Under the pieces are notes generated by a model. That model saw only the letters and a program-made list of their open reading frames with translations, made no database searches and was not told where the DNA came from. 64,000 nucleotides of DNA from Bagarius yarrelli (taxonomy: Eukaryota > Chordata > Actinopteri > Siluriformes > Sisoridae): contig VCAZ01000247.1 of NCBI GenBank assembly GCA_005784505.1, positions 87,501 to 151,500 of the forward strand, in the 5' to 3' direction. Positions 1 through 8,309 of this stretch are shown in pieces (position 1 is the first letter of the stretch; every line of letters starts with the position of its first letter). The position numbers were made by a program, and so were the translations under genes.

Positions 1-42
1 TGTCAATCTCTCTTTTTCTGTTAACCTGTCTCTCTGTTTCAG

Positions 43-165
43 GGTTACTATGACACCATGGACTCTGGGTATGTTGATGAGGAGGGGTTTGTATACGTTA
101 TGTCACGCTCTGATGATGTCATCAATGTAGCAGGCCACAGATTGTCTGCAGGAGCACTGGAAGAG
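43..165 (+). CDS. acss3: acss3 coding exon (C-terminal subdomain hinge)
   Basis: Internal exon of acyl-CoA synthetase short-chain family member 3, a mitochondrial-matrix enzyme that ligates propionate and other short acids to CoA through an acyl-AMP intermediate. It has 41 codons, phase 0 at both ends, a polypyrimidine tract and AG acceptor at 41-42 and a GTGAGG donor at 166. It begins GYYDTMDSGYVDEEGF and holds the adenylate-forming hinge/A8 motif SRSDDVINVAGHRLS, in which the DD-I--AGHR core contacts the adenylate and pivots the C-terminal domain. The rest of the gene lies left of the window. The following three exons continue the frame exactly. Assignment to ACSS3 rather than ACSS1/2 rests on these motifs and on the neighbouring ppfia2, so it is strong but was not checked by search. 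Confidence 0.93.
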
Positions 166-286
166 GTGAGGGTGGGCAATCAAAGAAAGAGACAGGAGGG
201 CATTAATTGGATCATGACTCTTGCAGATTTTAAAGGCTAATCATACTGTGTGTGTGTGTTGTGTGTGTGTGTGTGTGTGTGTCCAG

Positions 287-386
287 TGTGTACTGCAGCA
301 TCCCGGAGTAGTGGACTGTGCTGTAGTGGGACTCGAGGACTCTCTGAAAGGTCATGTCCCTCTGGCGCTGTGTGTCCTACGATATG
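287..386 (+). CDS. acss3: acss3 coding exon
   Basis: Second acss3 exon in the window. It follows a (GT)n tract ending in CCAG and is closed by a GTGTGT donor. It reads CVLQHPGVVDCAVVGLEDSL followed by KGHVPLALCVLRY, the conserved strand-helix segment after the hinge. It ends one base into a codon, and the next exon supplies AT to make Asp. The acceptor is embedded in a TG microsatellite rather than a normal pyrimidine tract, which is unusual but workable because the run ends in GTCCAG. Confidence 0.92.
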
Positions 387-1469
387 GTGTGTACTGATCT
401 TTATCACTATCATCATCACTACTGTCATCATCACCATCATCATCGTCATCATCATCATTGTCATTAACATCACCACTATCATTAGCATCACTGTCATTAC
501 CATTACCATCATCCTAACTACCATCATTATCATCACCACCACTACCGCCATCACTGTCATCAGCATCAGATCATCACCACCACTGTCATCATTACCAATA
601 CTATCACTACCATTTTCACCAACATCATTATTATCATCACTGTCATTACCATCATCATCATTACTGTCATTACCATCATCACCAACCATCATAATTAACA
701 TCACCACTGTCATTACCGACATCATCACTTTTATTACCATCATCACTGTCAGTTCAATTCATTTCTATTTGTTTTGCTCTTTTAACAAAAGACATTGTCT
801 CAAAGCAGCTTTACACAGAATGCAGTATTGGCTGTGTAAAAGTGTAGGTTTGTCCATAATGAGCAAGCCGGACGCAACTGTGGCAAGGAAAAAGTGAGTG
901 GAAGTAGGAAGAAGCCTTAAGAGGAACCAGACTCAATAGGGAACTCATCACCATCATCTTTATTATTATCATCACCAGCATCACCACCATCATCATCATT
1001 ATCACTGTCATTACCACCATAACCATTATTACTGTCATCATCATCATCATCATCATTACCATTAATATCACCACCATCACTTTCACCACCCTCATCATTA
1101 TCATCATCACCAGCATCATCATCATCACCGTTTTACCACCATTTTCATCATCATCATCACTGTCATCACCATGATTACCACCATCATCATTACCACCATC
1201 ATCACCACCATCACTTTTACCACCCTCAATAGGGAACCCATGTAATGTAAATTGTAGCCTTGGGTCAGTGGAGCAAAGTTAATCCCAGTCCATCCTTAAC
1301 TATAATCTTGTATAAGATTTAAGCCATATTGTGTAGATTGGGGACTACAAATATTCCAGTTTACCAAACACACTATATTATACCCTTTATGTCATGATGA
1401 TCACCATCATTATCACCACTATCATCATCACTGTCATTGTCATTCCATCATCATTGTCATTGTCATCAG
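387..1469 (+). repeat. acss3 intron with long (TCA)n/(CAT)n trinucleotide tracts
   Basis: Intron between acss3 exons 2 and 3 of the window. Degenerate TCA/CAT/ACC triplet repeats occupy about 395-750, 945-1228 and 1393-1468, the last running straight into the AG acceptor at 1468-1469. The triplets leave all frames on the minus strand open, giving Met/Val-rich ORFs without biological meaning. Between the tracts sits a dispersed fish repeat, listed separately. Confidence 0.85.
753..1300 (+). repeat. dispersed teleost repeat split by TCA expansion
   Basis: Sequence with the signature GACATTGTCTCAAAGCAGC, then GATGAGCAAGCC-type text, GTGGCAAGGAAAAA and AGAGGAACCAGACTCAATAG. I recognise this as a high-copy repeat seen throughout ostariophysan fish genomes (recollection, class uncertain). 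The phrase CTCAATAGGGAAC occurs at about 930-944 and again at 1227-1239, with roughly 280 bp of TCA repeat between. The repeat therefore seems to have been interrupted by expansion of its own CATC-rich segment. Confidence 0.6.
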
Positions 1470-1645
1470 ATTTTAAGAAGAATAAAGCTGTGGTTGTGGA
1501 GCAGTTGGTCAGTTTGGTGAGAGAGAACATTGGTCCCATTGCTGTTTTCCGGAAGGTTCTGTTTGTCAGCTGTTTGCCCAAAACTCGCTCCGGAAAAATC
1601 CCACGATCCTCTTTGTTTAATCTTGTTAACCACAAACCATATAAG
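1470..1645 (+). CDS. acss3: acss3 coding exon with A10 catalytic lysine motif
   Basis: Third acss3 exon in the window, from the AG at 1468-1469 to a GTGAGA donor. Its 176 nt keep the frame, with 1 nt taken from the previous exon. The product includes VRENIGPIAVFRKVLFV and then LPKTRSGKIPRSSL. The second is the A10 motif of adenylate-forming enzymes. The Lys of SGK is the catalytic lysine for adenylation and the known acetylation target in bacterial Acs (family knowledge). It ends NHKPYK, phase 0. Confidence 0.94.
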
Positions 1646-1774
1646 GTGAGAACTTCTGAATCTGATAACAATGTACTAACTGTTACCATGGTAACCACTC
1701 TGCAGGGATGGGGGATTGTCTGTGATGCAAAAAAATCCATATTTATAACTACACTGTGTGTGTATGTTCTGTAG

Positions 1775-1858
1775 ATCACTCCGACTATTGAGGATCCTGA
1801 AGTATTTAAGTCAATTGAGAAGATTGTGAGAAAACATCTGAAAAAACCTGGAAAATAA
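1775..1858 (+). CDS. acss3: acss3 terminal coding exon
   Basis: Last coding exon: AG acceptor at 1773-1774, then ITPTIEDPEVFKSIEKIVRK, a short basic tail, and TAA at 1856-1858. The four exons together give 160 codons, the C-terminal quarter of a protein usually near 690 residues. The tail lacks a tripeptide peroxisome signal, as expected for a mitochondrial enzyme targeted from its N-terminus (not in the window). Confidence 0.93.
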   Translation: MTPTIEDPEVFKSIEKIVRKHLKKPGK

Positions 1859-1927
1859 CTAGGCACTTACACACACACAGTCCAATACACATACACACAA
1901 ACATGAAAATCCAACATACATACTGTA

Positions 1928-1933
1928 AATAAA
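1928..1933 (+). terminator. acss3: candidate acss3 polyadenylation signal
   Basis: AATAAA 70 bp after the acss3 stop codon, just before a minisatellite. It is the first canonical hexamer downstream of the stop. A short 3' UTR is inferred. There is no transcript evidence. Confidence 0.5.
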
Positions 1934-2195
1934 CTGTGATGTCGTCAGTGCGATGATTAAACTGTGATGTCAGTGCGGCGATTAAACTGTGATGATGTTA
2001 GTGTGGGGGGGATTTAACTGCGATGATGTCAGCGAGGTGCTTAAACTGTGATCTTTTTAGTAAATGTGGTGATTAAACTGTGATGATGTGATTAAACTGG
2101 TGATGTCAGCACGGTGATTAAACTTCAATGATGTCAGCACGGTGATTAAACTGCAATGTTGTTAGTGCGGTGATTAAACTGCGAGAATGTCACTG
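1931..2195 (+). repeat. minisatellite at acss3 3' end (about 27-32 bp unit)
   Basis: About nine imperfect copies of a unit of the type GATTAAACTGTGATGATGTC followed by AGTGCGGT. Unit length varies because of indels in the ATGATGTCAG part. It begins immediately at the candidate poly(A) signal, so it may lie in, or just past, the 3' UTR. Confidence 0.85.
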
Positions 2196-2199
2196 CGAA

Positions 2200-3600
2200 C
2201 TCGTGTTTAAACAACAGGGATTTTTTATTACAGCGAATCTACTGGACCACTCTAACCCTTCTCTAGAAAAACTCTCTTTTTCTTCTTCCCACCTGTTGCC
2301 CTCATGATGTCGTACTGCCAACTAGCTGTCATGTGCAGAATCTCAACATTTTACACAACAGCTTATGCATCACAGATGACAGTTAAAAATCCTGTGTGAA
2401 AAGTGTGAAGGTGATGTCTTATAGACCTGATGTGGAGTAAAAATTACAATAACCATCTAAAATAAATATTTTATATGGCTATTATTTTTCAAATGAATAT
2501 TTTACATTATTAAGTGCAGTACTCCTTTTTATATTCAGTTATATGACAGCTGACTGTGCGATAAAAAGATGATGGCACATGGGAGCAGACAAAATTTTGG
2601 TTCACACTTTTGGTTTGCTGCAGGTGGATTATTTAATTTTGGCTTTATATTAAATAAATACAAGGATGACTCAGTTAAACATTGATGATTATATAAGACA
2701 GTATATTTTATCCCAGCGTTTTTCCAGAGTTTAAAATGTCTTTTGTTGCACTCAGACAAAATCTTTGCTGTAGTAGTTCGTTGATTTTATAAATACAAAA
2801 CCAATTTTTCTATACATAGCATAAAGGTAAAAACGATATATGCAGTGTTCTCTTTATTTAAGATGTTAAAAAGCCTTTGTGGCTCCCAATGTTTTTTTTT
2901 CTGTAGGAAACCTCAAAGGGCTCTTTGAGTGTTAAAGGTTGCCGAGTTTAGTCTAAAAGCTAAACTTTAGTCATGTTTACTATCTAAACTTGTATAATGT
3001 TACTTTTACGTTTTAATGTCAGTAATTTTAGCTGTAGCCAAGATATAAACAATTTATTTGCTAGCATCATATTTCTGTCCAAAAACTACAGAAAAACTCA
3101 CACCGGCAAACTGCATGTTTTTTCTTCACTAATTTTTATTGACAATCTTTTTTTCTTTTTTGATCACCACATCGTTTTGACCAAAATACAATCAGTAATA
3201 AATAAAAAAATTGACATAAAATAAATCAAACTCTTCTCTGTAACGTGCAGAAATAACTTAAGACAGGAAGAAGGTTCTGTACATGAGGTTACCCGGGCAA
3301 CGGCTACAAAAAAAAATAATTCGACATCTTTACAGTGAAATAATCAAATAATTCACAGCAAGCAAACAGGATCGTCGTGTTTTAAAAGATAAATCTAGAC
3401 TTGGACGAGTCAATACACACTCTACGTTCGCTAGCAGCTACGCCTGTCTTGTAGTTATTTCTCCTGGTGAAAGGCGGGGTTTCTTGGCAATGAAGCTGGC
3501 TGTTTGGCCAAAGAGCGATGATTGGTGGCAGAGCGATGGGACTCTTTCTACATCCAACAGTCTGAGTGCACTACTACAAACTGTTTGTTATTAATAAACA
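2200..3600. other. AT-rich intergenic sequence
   Basis: Interval between the convergent acss3 and ppfia2 genes. It is AT-rich with homopolymer runs and no reading frame that resembles a protein. The short ORFs at 2535-2759 (-) and 2997-3224 (+) are low-complexity Phe/Leu/Asn-rich and have no recognisable motif. Nothing else is supported here. Confidence 0.6.
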
Positions 3601-3601
3601 A

Positions 3602-3855
3602 AGTGGGCGTTGCTTTAGCTGACAGTCTGAAAAGGGGGTGTGGCTTCACGCAACATTCTGAAAGTGGGCGTAGTTTTACGTGACGGTATGAACAGGGGGC
3701 GTGGCTTTATTATCAGCTGTCCGACCCCATTTTAGTTACGTGTTACTTGGTGTGCCCTATTTTTTAAAAATGGGTGTGGCTTTTGTCCCTGTGCAACCTA
3801 ATGTAAAGGATGTGCTTTTAAATCGTGCTTCAGTCCCCCAAAAGGGGCATGGCCT
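3602..3855 (+). repeat. short tandem array of GGGCGTGGCT-type (GC/GT-box) units
   Basis: Four adjacent ~30-bp units each begin with a G-rich box: GTGGGCGTTGCTTT, GGGGTGTGGCTTCACG, GTGGGCGTAGTTTTACG, GGGGCGTGGCTTTA. Spacers contain TGACAGTCTGAA-like text. Two further degenerate boxes follow at about 3772 (GGGTGTGGCTTTTG) and 3844 (GGGGCATGGCC). The boxes match the general form of Sp/KLF binding sites (established knowledge). Regulatory use is inference. Confidence 0.5.
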
Positions 3856-3899
3856 CACACTAACACTCAAGCTAACACTTAAAACTGTACGAATCACTT

Positions 3900-6085
3900 A
3901 GTCGCATCGCAATGAATTGACTCCGAATCAAACTGCAGTGAATCTCATTTGACTTGATCGATTACGTCTATAAATTAAGAAGTTGTACAAATCTTAAGAA
4001 CACATTTTATTTATCACGGTAAAATTTCTGTTTTTCAACGGCTTTGGAATGTTAAAGTACTTTAGTGCACGTTGTGGCGGGAGATCGAGCCGAGTCGCGT
4101 TCAACTTTCACGCTGAATGTGTTAATAAAACTTCTCTTTACTAGCATAGCTTCCATTAGGGGCTGATGCAAAAAAAATTGGGGGTGCGAACAAAATGGAA
4201 AAGAAAACTGTTACTAATCCGAGACTAAATAACAAAAGTGAGAGGGTTCCAGAAAAATTTGGAACAAACCAATTAGAGCTCAGCCTCAAATCACATGCTT
4301 TTCAAAGGTTATAGATCTAAGTACACACTCGTTAACGCACACATACAAACAAAATACAGGTTTTTTTATAACAGTAAAATTTTTGGATTTTTAAACGAAT
4401 TTTAATTTGACATATAATAACAGTAGAATAGAACAACTGAATGTTTTTTTTTTTCTAATAATTTGCGATAAATATCTAAGATTGTAAGTAGTTTTTCCAC
4501 CGGGGGCAGTGCCCCAGCGCCCTGTATTGGTAACGTCTTTACTTCAACTTTAGTGACATTACTTGTTGTGTTGTCTTTGTAATATTACGATTTATCATGT
4601 ATTTTTATTTCTTTACTAGATTAATTTGAACGTTTTTACACTAGTGTTGTGTACTATAATTTACTTTTAGCCTTATAATTAGCTTATAAACATTTTTAGT
4701 TTTCTAGCTGATTTTGTGAGTCTGCTTTCATAGCCTTGTAATCCTTAGCCTAAAGCTTAGCTTTAGTATTATTATTTAGTTAAGTAATATTACACACTGT
4801 ACCAGGGCAACTAACCAAACAATACTATTTAAATCGTTTTTTTTGTTTATTTTAAGTTTAGTTACATTACCTGAGTGTAATATTCCTTAACCTAGCTTAT
4901 CTTCAGGGTCATTACTAGCTTTAGTTAGTTTATATTACCCAATTTGCTAGCATAGCTTTAATCAAAACATACTTTTCTTGCTTTGCTTAATGTTTTTGTG
5001 ATTCAGCTGGAATGTGGAGGAATTTAAATAATAAAAGTAATAAAAAGCTAGTAGAAGGAAATATGATCATTATAACATGACCTCAAGGAAAGTTACTTAA
5101 AAAATGAATTAAGTTTGAGATTTGAACTGAGTAAATTATAAAGAATGGAAAAAAAGGAAGCCAAAACAGCTCAGAAATCTGATAGAACTAAATAAAATGT
5201 AATAAAAGGTACATGATATAAATGTGTTGCGTAGCTACTGCTAATAACTGTGTATAATGTTACAACTTTTTTCATATCCAAATAAAAGTAAATCTGGAAA
5301 CTTTAAAGTGAACAATCTTTCATATGTAATAAAAATAAAATGAAGCGAGTTTGTGGTAGTGCACTTTATAAAAACTCTAACAGCATGTGGTTCAGTACAG
5401 CAGCAGAATCGTACCTCAAACACATTCATGTTTACGCTCTCCCAACACAATTTAAAGGTGCGTTTGTGGGAGAAATAAATAACTGTGTCTGTAGATGATA
5501 GAGATTTTTATAGAAAACAGTATTTATAATCCTGTACAGTTTCGAGAGGGTGAGTCAGGGTCAGGGGTGGAGTCAGGGGGCGGAGCAGAAGAGCACTGTG
5601 GCGCTTTAAAGTTTGGCCCCACTGTCTGTCTGGGCAACTTGCGTTCACTTGGCAGTGTGTGTAAGTAGATCTGTGTTTCCCAACATCATCCTTACACTTA
5701 GGGTATGAGACTGGAACACACACACACAGACATTTGTTACCATTTTTAACAATTATGATATATTTTTATCATATAAATGTTCTGTAAAAAAAATTAAAAA
5801 AATAAAAAACTGTGATATTTCTTATTTCTACATTTCATATCTTTATATTGCTGCTGTGTGAGTTTTTCACCTCAAAAAGTTAATTTATTAATTTAATGAA
5901 ATAAACCAAATATATATTAAATAAATAAATAAATATATTACTAATTTTGAGTAACCAAAATCAATCATTTTATAATAATAATATATTTATTAATAATATA
6001 TACATTATTATATATTTATATTTTTTATGCCTAATTAATTATCTTACATTTTTAGTTTTTATTACATATGACAAAAATGTTGAGT

Positions 6086-6120
<35 letters not shown>
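3900..6120. other. AT-rich intergenic interval, likely containing ppfia2 3' UTR
   Basis: Mostly AT-rich, with the words CTAGCTTTAGT and TTAGC repeated many times at 4600-4980 (degenerate), and no credible ORF. The right-hand part (about 5500-6150) would be the ppfia2 3' UTR on the minus strand. A (GT)n tract lies at 6089-6119. Confidence 0.5.
5986..5991 (-). terminator. ppfia2: candidate ppfia2 polyadenylation signal
   Basis: AATAAA on the minus strand (TTTATT on +) 163 bp beyond the ppfia2 stop codon. Another lies at 5884-5889. The region is so AT-rich that such hexamers occur by chance, and long liprin 3' UTRs are common, so the true site is undecided. Confidence 0.25.
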
Positions 6121-6122
<2 letters not shown>

Positions 6123-6153
6123 AGTTTTGCAAGGTCCTCTTTGTCCCTCACTT

Positions 6154-6200
6154 TCAGCATGAGTATGTCCTCACAGTGGAACTGTCTAACCGCTGCACTG
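6154..6200 (-). CDS. ppfia2: ppfia2 terminal coding exon, PDZ-binding tail
   Basis: Last coding segment of liprin-alpha-2. On the minus strand it reads QRLDSSTVRTYSC and stops at TGA (6156-6154). VRTYSC is the invariant liprin-alpha C-terminus that binds PDZ domains of GRIP-type scaffolds (family knowledge). The acceptor is undecided. CATCAG ending at 6201 gives a start at 6200 with an incoming phase of one base, while TGCAG gives a phase-0 start at 6192 (CGG). The latter fits a phase-0 end of the preceding exon. Confidence 0.85.
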
Positions 6201-6328
6201 CTGATGGCCCAACCAACACACACACAAACAGTCAGAAATAGTCTATATTCATAATGCTCATCTTACATTTTGTATCATTGTGTGTGTATCTGTGTAATAC
6301 CATCTGCTGGAATTCGGTGTGTGTGTGC

Positions 6329-6442
6329 TGATGTTGTGAGACGAAACCCAGCCGGCAGTGTTTCTGCTGATCCTGGCATCATACTGATCCCATGAATATC
6401 ACGTGGAGGAAACTGTCCCCTCCATGACGGGCCCCGGAAATC
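6329..6442 (-). CDS. ppfia2: ppfia2 penultimate coding exon
   Basis: After a GTGTAG acceptor the minus strand reads DFRGPSWRGQFPPRD, then HGISMMPGSAETLPAGFRLTTS, the conserved post-SAM3 tail of liprin-alpha-2. Two things are odd. There is no GT donor after TTS; the next bases are GCACACAC, so this is either a GC-AG intron or a longer exon. The acidic DDK-type residues that normally precede the F-R pair in liprin-alphas are absent here and not found in the short intron. Exon identity is secure, but the 3' border is not. Confidence 0.8.
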
Positions 6443-6550
6443 CTACACGCACATGCAATCATGTTATACCTTTGTTTTTTTTTACTGTATGATATTGACT
6501 TATAATAAGACTGTTTCATGAAAAAAAAACTTTTTCAAACACACACACAC

Positions 6551-6619
6551 CTCATCTAGTCGTCTCTCTGTACCCAACGCCAGCAGGTTGTTATATTCTC
6601 TCTCCAGAATCTGACGAGC
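6551..6619 (-). CDS. ppfia2: ppfia2 exon, end of SAM3
   Basis: A 69-nt phase-0 exon encoding ARQILEREYNNLLALGTERR followed by LDE, the last helix of the third SAM domain. The acceptor is CTTTAG and the donor GTGTGTGTG, part of a GT run. Upstream of it in the gene lies the exon-tail array of 6652-7124. Confidence 0.93.
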
Positions 6620-6651
6620 CTAAAGGACAAAAAACACTAGAACAATACTGT

Positions 6652-7124
6652 GTGTGTGTACCTGTGTGTTCTGAGTGGGGATCTGCAGTAACAACACAAG
6701 GCTGTGTGTGTGTGTGTATGTGTACCTGTGTGTTCTGAGTGGAGATCTGCGGGAACAGGGGGAGGCTGTGTGTACCCGTGTGTTCTGAGTGGGAATCAGC
6801 AGTAACAGTGCAAGGATGTGTGTGTATATCTGTGTGTTCTGAGTGGGGATCTGCAGTAACAGGGCGAGGCTGTGCATGTATGTGTGTACCTGTGTGTTCT
6901 GAGTGGAGATCTGCAGTAACAGCGCCAGGCTTTGTGTGTGTATATGTGTGTGTGTACCTGTGTGTTCTGAGTGGGGATCTACAGTAACAGCGCGAGGCAG
7001 TGTGTGTGTTTGTGTACCTGTGTGTTCTGAGTGGGAATCTGCAGTAACAGGGCAAGGCTTCGTGTGTGTGTGTTCTAAGTGGTGATCTGCAGTAACAGGG
7101 CGAGGCTGTGTGTGTGTGTGTTAC
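6652..7124 (-). repeat. minisatellite made of SAM3-exon 3' ends plus splice donor (downstream array)
   Basis: Eight imperfect tandem copies of the last ~40 nt of the adjacent SAM3 exon (coding LALLLQIPTQNTQ) followed by a donor-like GTACACA/GTATATA and a variable (CA)n spacer. On the + strand each copy reads about CTGTGTGTTCTGAGTGGGGA, then TCTGCAGTAACAGCGCGAGG and (TG)n. Unit length is about 50-66 bp. The array lies in the intron between the SAM3 exon (7125-7300) and the next exon (6551-6619) and abuts the parent exon end directly. Units are open in all three minus-strand frames, so read-through from the exon stays open for hundreds of bases. These are not functional SAM repeats. Confidence 0.92.
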
Positions 7125-7300
7125 CTGTGTGTTCTGAGTTGGGATTTGCAGTAACAGGGCAAGGCTGCTGTAGTCGAAGTTGTTGTCCAGGGCGATTAGC
7201 GCCCCGTGAACTCCGCTCTCCAGGAGGATGTTGGCATAGTCGCGGAGACCGATACTTTGTACCCAACGAATCACACGCTCGTTACTCCAGACCAGCACGT
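7125..7300 (-). CDS. ppfia2: ppfia2 exon, core of SAM3 (parent of the arrays)
   Basis: A 176-nt exon that takes one base from the previous exon. It encodes DVLVWSNERVIRWVQSIGLR, then the YANILLESGVHGALIALDNN segment, and ends ALLLQIPTQNTQ exactly at a GTAACA donor. This is the main part of the third SAM domain of liprin-alpha, which takes part in binding CASK and LAR-type phosphatases (family knowledge). Its last 40 nt and donor have been copied into arrays on both sides. Array units resemble each other more than this exon (for example GTGGGGATCTGC in units versus GTTGGGATTTGC here). Confidence 0.95.
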
Positions 7301-7384
7301 CTACACGCACACACACACACACACATGACAATTAAAAAAATACAAGAAGTGGCCAATAGGGGTTGGTGTTGCGCGAGGGTGTGT
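7301..7384 (-). other. ppfia2: short unique intron segment before SAM3 exon
   Basis: The real acceptor of the SAM3 exon is TGTGTGTGTAG on the minus strand, preceded by a CA-type run and about 60 bp of non-repetitive sequence that separates the parent exon from the upstream array. Confidence 0.6.
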
Positions 7385-8060
7385 TTGTGTTTTTGTTTGT
7401 GTGTACCTGTGTGTTCTAAGTGGGAATTTGCCATAACAGCACGAGTCTGTGTGCGTGCCTCTGTGTGTGTGTGTGTGTGTGTGTGTGTACCTGTGTGTTC
7501 TGAGTGGGGATCTGCTATAACAGCGCGAGGCTCTGTGTGTGTGTGTGTGTCTGTGTACCTATGTGTTCTGAGTGGGGATCTGCGATAACAGCACGAGGCT
7601 GTGTGTGTGTGTATCTGTATGTTCTGAGTGGGGATCTGCAATAACAGCACGAGGCTGTGTGTGTGTGTATCTGTGTGTTCTGAGTGGGGATTTGCAATAA
7701 CAGCACGAGGCTGTGTGTTGTCTGTGTCTGTAGTGCATCTGTGTGAGTTCTGGATTCTGGGATCTGCAAACTAACAGTGCGATGCTGCTGTCTGTGTGTG
7801 TGTGTGTACCTGTGTGTTCTGAGTGGGGATCCTTAATAACAGCGCGAGGCTGTGTGTGTGTGTATATGTGTGTTCTGAGAGGGGAACTGCAGTAACAGCG
7901 CAGGGCTGTGTGTGTTTGTGTGTGTGTGTACCTGTGTGTTCTGAGTGGGGATCTGCAATAACAGCACGAGGCTCTGTGTTTGTGTGTGTGTGTGCCTGTG
8001 TGTTCTGAGTGGGGATCTGCAGTAACAGCACAAAGCTGTGTGTGGGTGTTTGTGTGTGTG
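7385..8060 (-). repeat. minisatellite made of SAM3-exon 3' ends plus splice donor (upstream array)
   Basis: About ten further copies of the same exon-tail/donor unit as at 6652-7124, but in the intron on the other side of the parent exon (between the SAM2b exon 8067-8164 and the SAM3 exon). Copies at about 7406, 7490, 7558, 7614, 7672, 7800, 7870, 7932 and 7998 are clear. One at 7712-7795 is degenerate. Each has the conserved TCTGAGTGGGGATCTGC core and a (TG)n spacer. Many have GTAC or GTAT at the place equivalent to the donor. The array stops only a few bases before the donor of the SAM2b exon. Confidence 0.92.
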
Positions 8061-8066
8061 AGTTAC

Positions 8067-8164
8067 CTCTCATCTCATGTTGGCTGTTCTCTCGTCGTCT
8101 CTCCAGCTCTTTGCGGTCGTAGTTGAGTTTTTTAAGACACATGATTCCGTACTGCAGACTCGTC
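8067..8164 (-). CDS. ppfia2: ppfia2 exon, SAM2 C-terminal part
   Basis: A 98-nt exon with acceptor GACAG and donor GTAACT. It completes the split Arg codon of the previous exon and reads TSLQYGIMCLKKLNYDRKEL, then ERRRENSQHEMR, leaving one G for the next exon. It matches liprin-alpha-2 SAM2 and the start of the SAM2-SAM3 linker. Confidence 0.94.
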
Positions 8165-8208
8165 CTGTCAAACACACCAGTGTGATATAAATACATCTGT
8201 CCCTTTAA

Positions 8209-8309
8209 CAGCTGTTCACCATTTTGGGGTCTTTACACTCGTACCTGTGGACGCTCTCTATCAGTTTAATGTGTTTACAATCATACCTGTGGAAGCTGTC
8301 CACCATTTT
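8209..8309 (-). repeat. ppfia2: in-frame 42-bp tandem duplication of SAM2-exon end plus donor
   Basis: Three head-to-tail units on the minus strand: 8309-8268 (the true exon end, coding KMVDSFHR, then donor GTATGATTG), 8267-8226 (coding KLIESVHR-like text, then GTACGAGTG) and a partial unit 8225-8209 (KMVNS). Both full units are exactly 42 bp, i.e. 14 codons. The frame is open across both, so use of the second donor (at 8244) would add 14 residues without a frameshift. Confidence 0.9.

Noticed and set aside
237..1128. Long Met/Val/Asp-rich ORFs on the minus strand and Ile/Thr-rich ORF on the plus strand
   Set aside because: They are translations of TCA/CAT trinucleotide repeats within an acss3 intron.
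6652..8060. CRISPR-like array (regular repeats with spacers)
   Set aside because: The repeats are exon-derived, spacers are (TG)n of variable length, and the DNA is clearly vertebrate with spliced genes.
6591..8196. Several overlapping His/Thr-rich and Cys/Val-rich ORFs on both strands
   Set aside because: They come from the SAM3 exon-tail minisatellite. Only the segments within the annotated exons are supported coding sequence.
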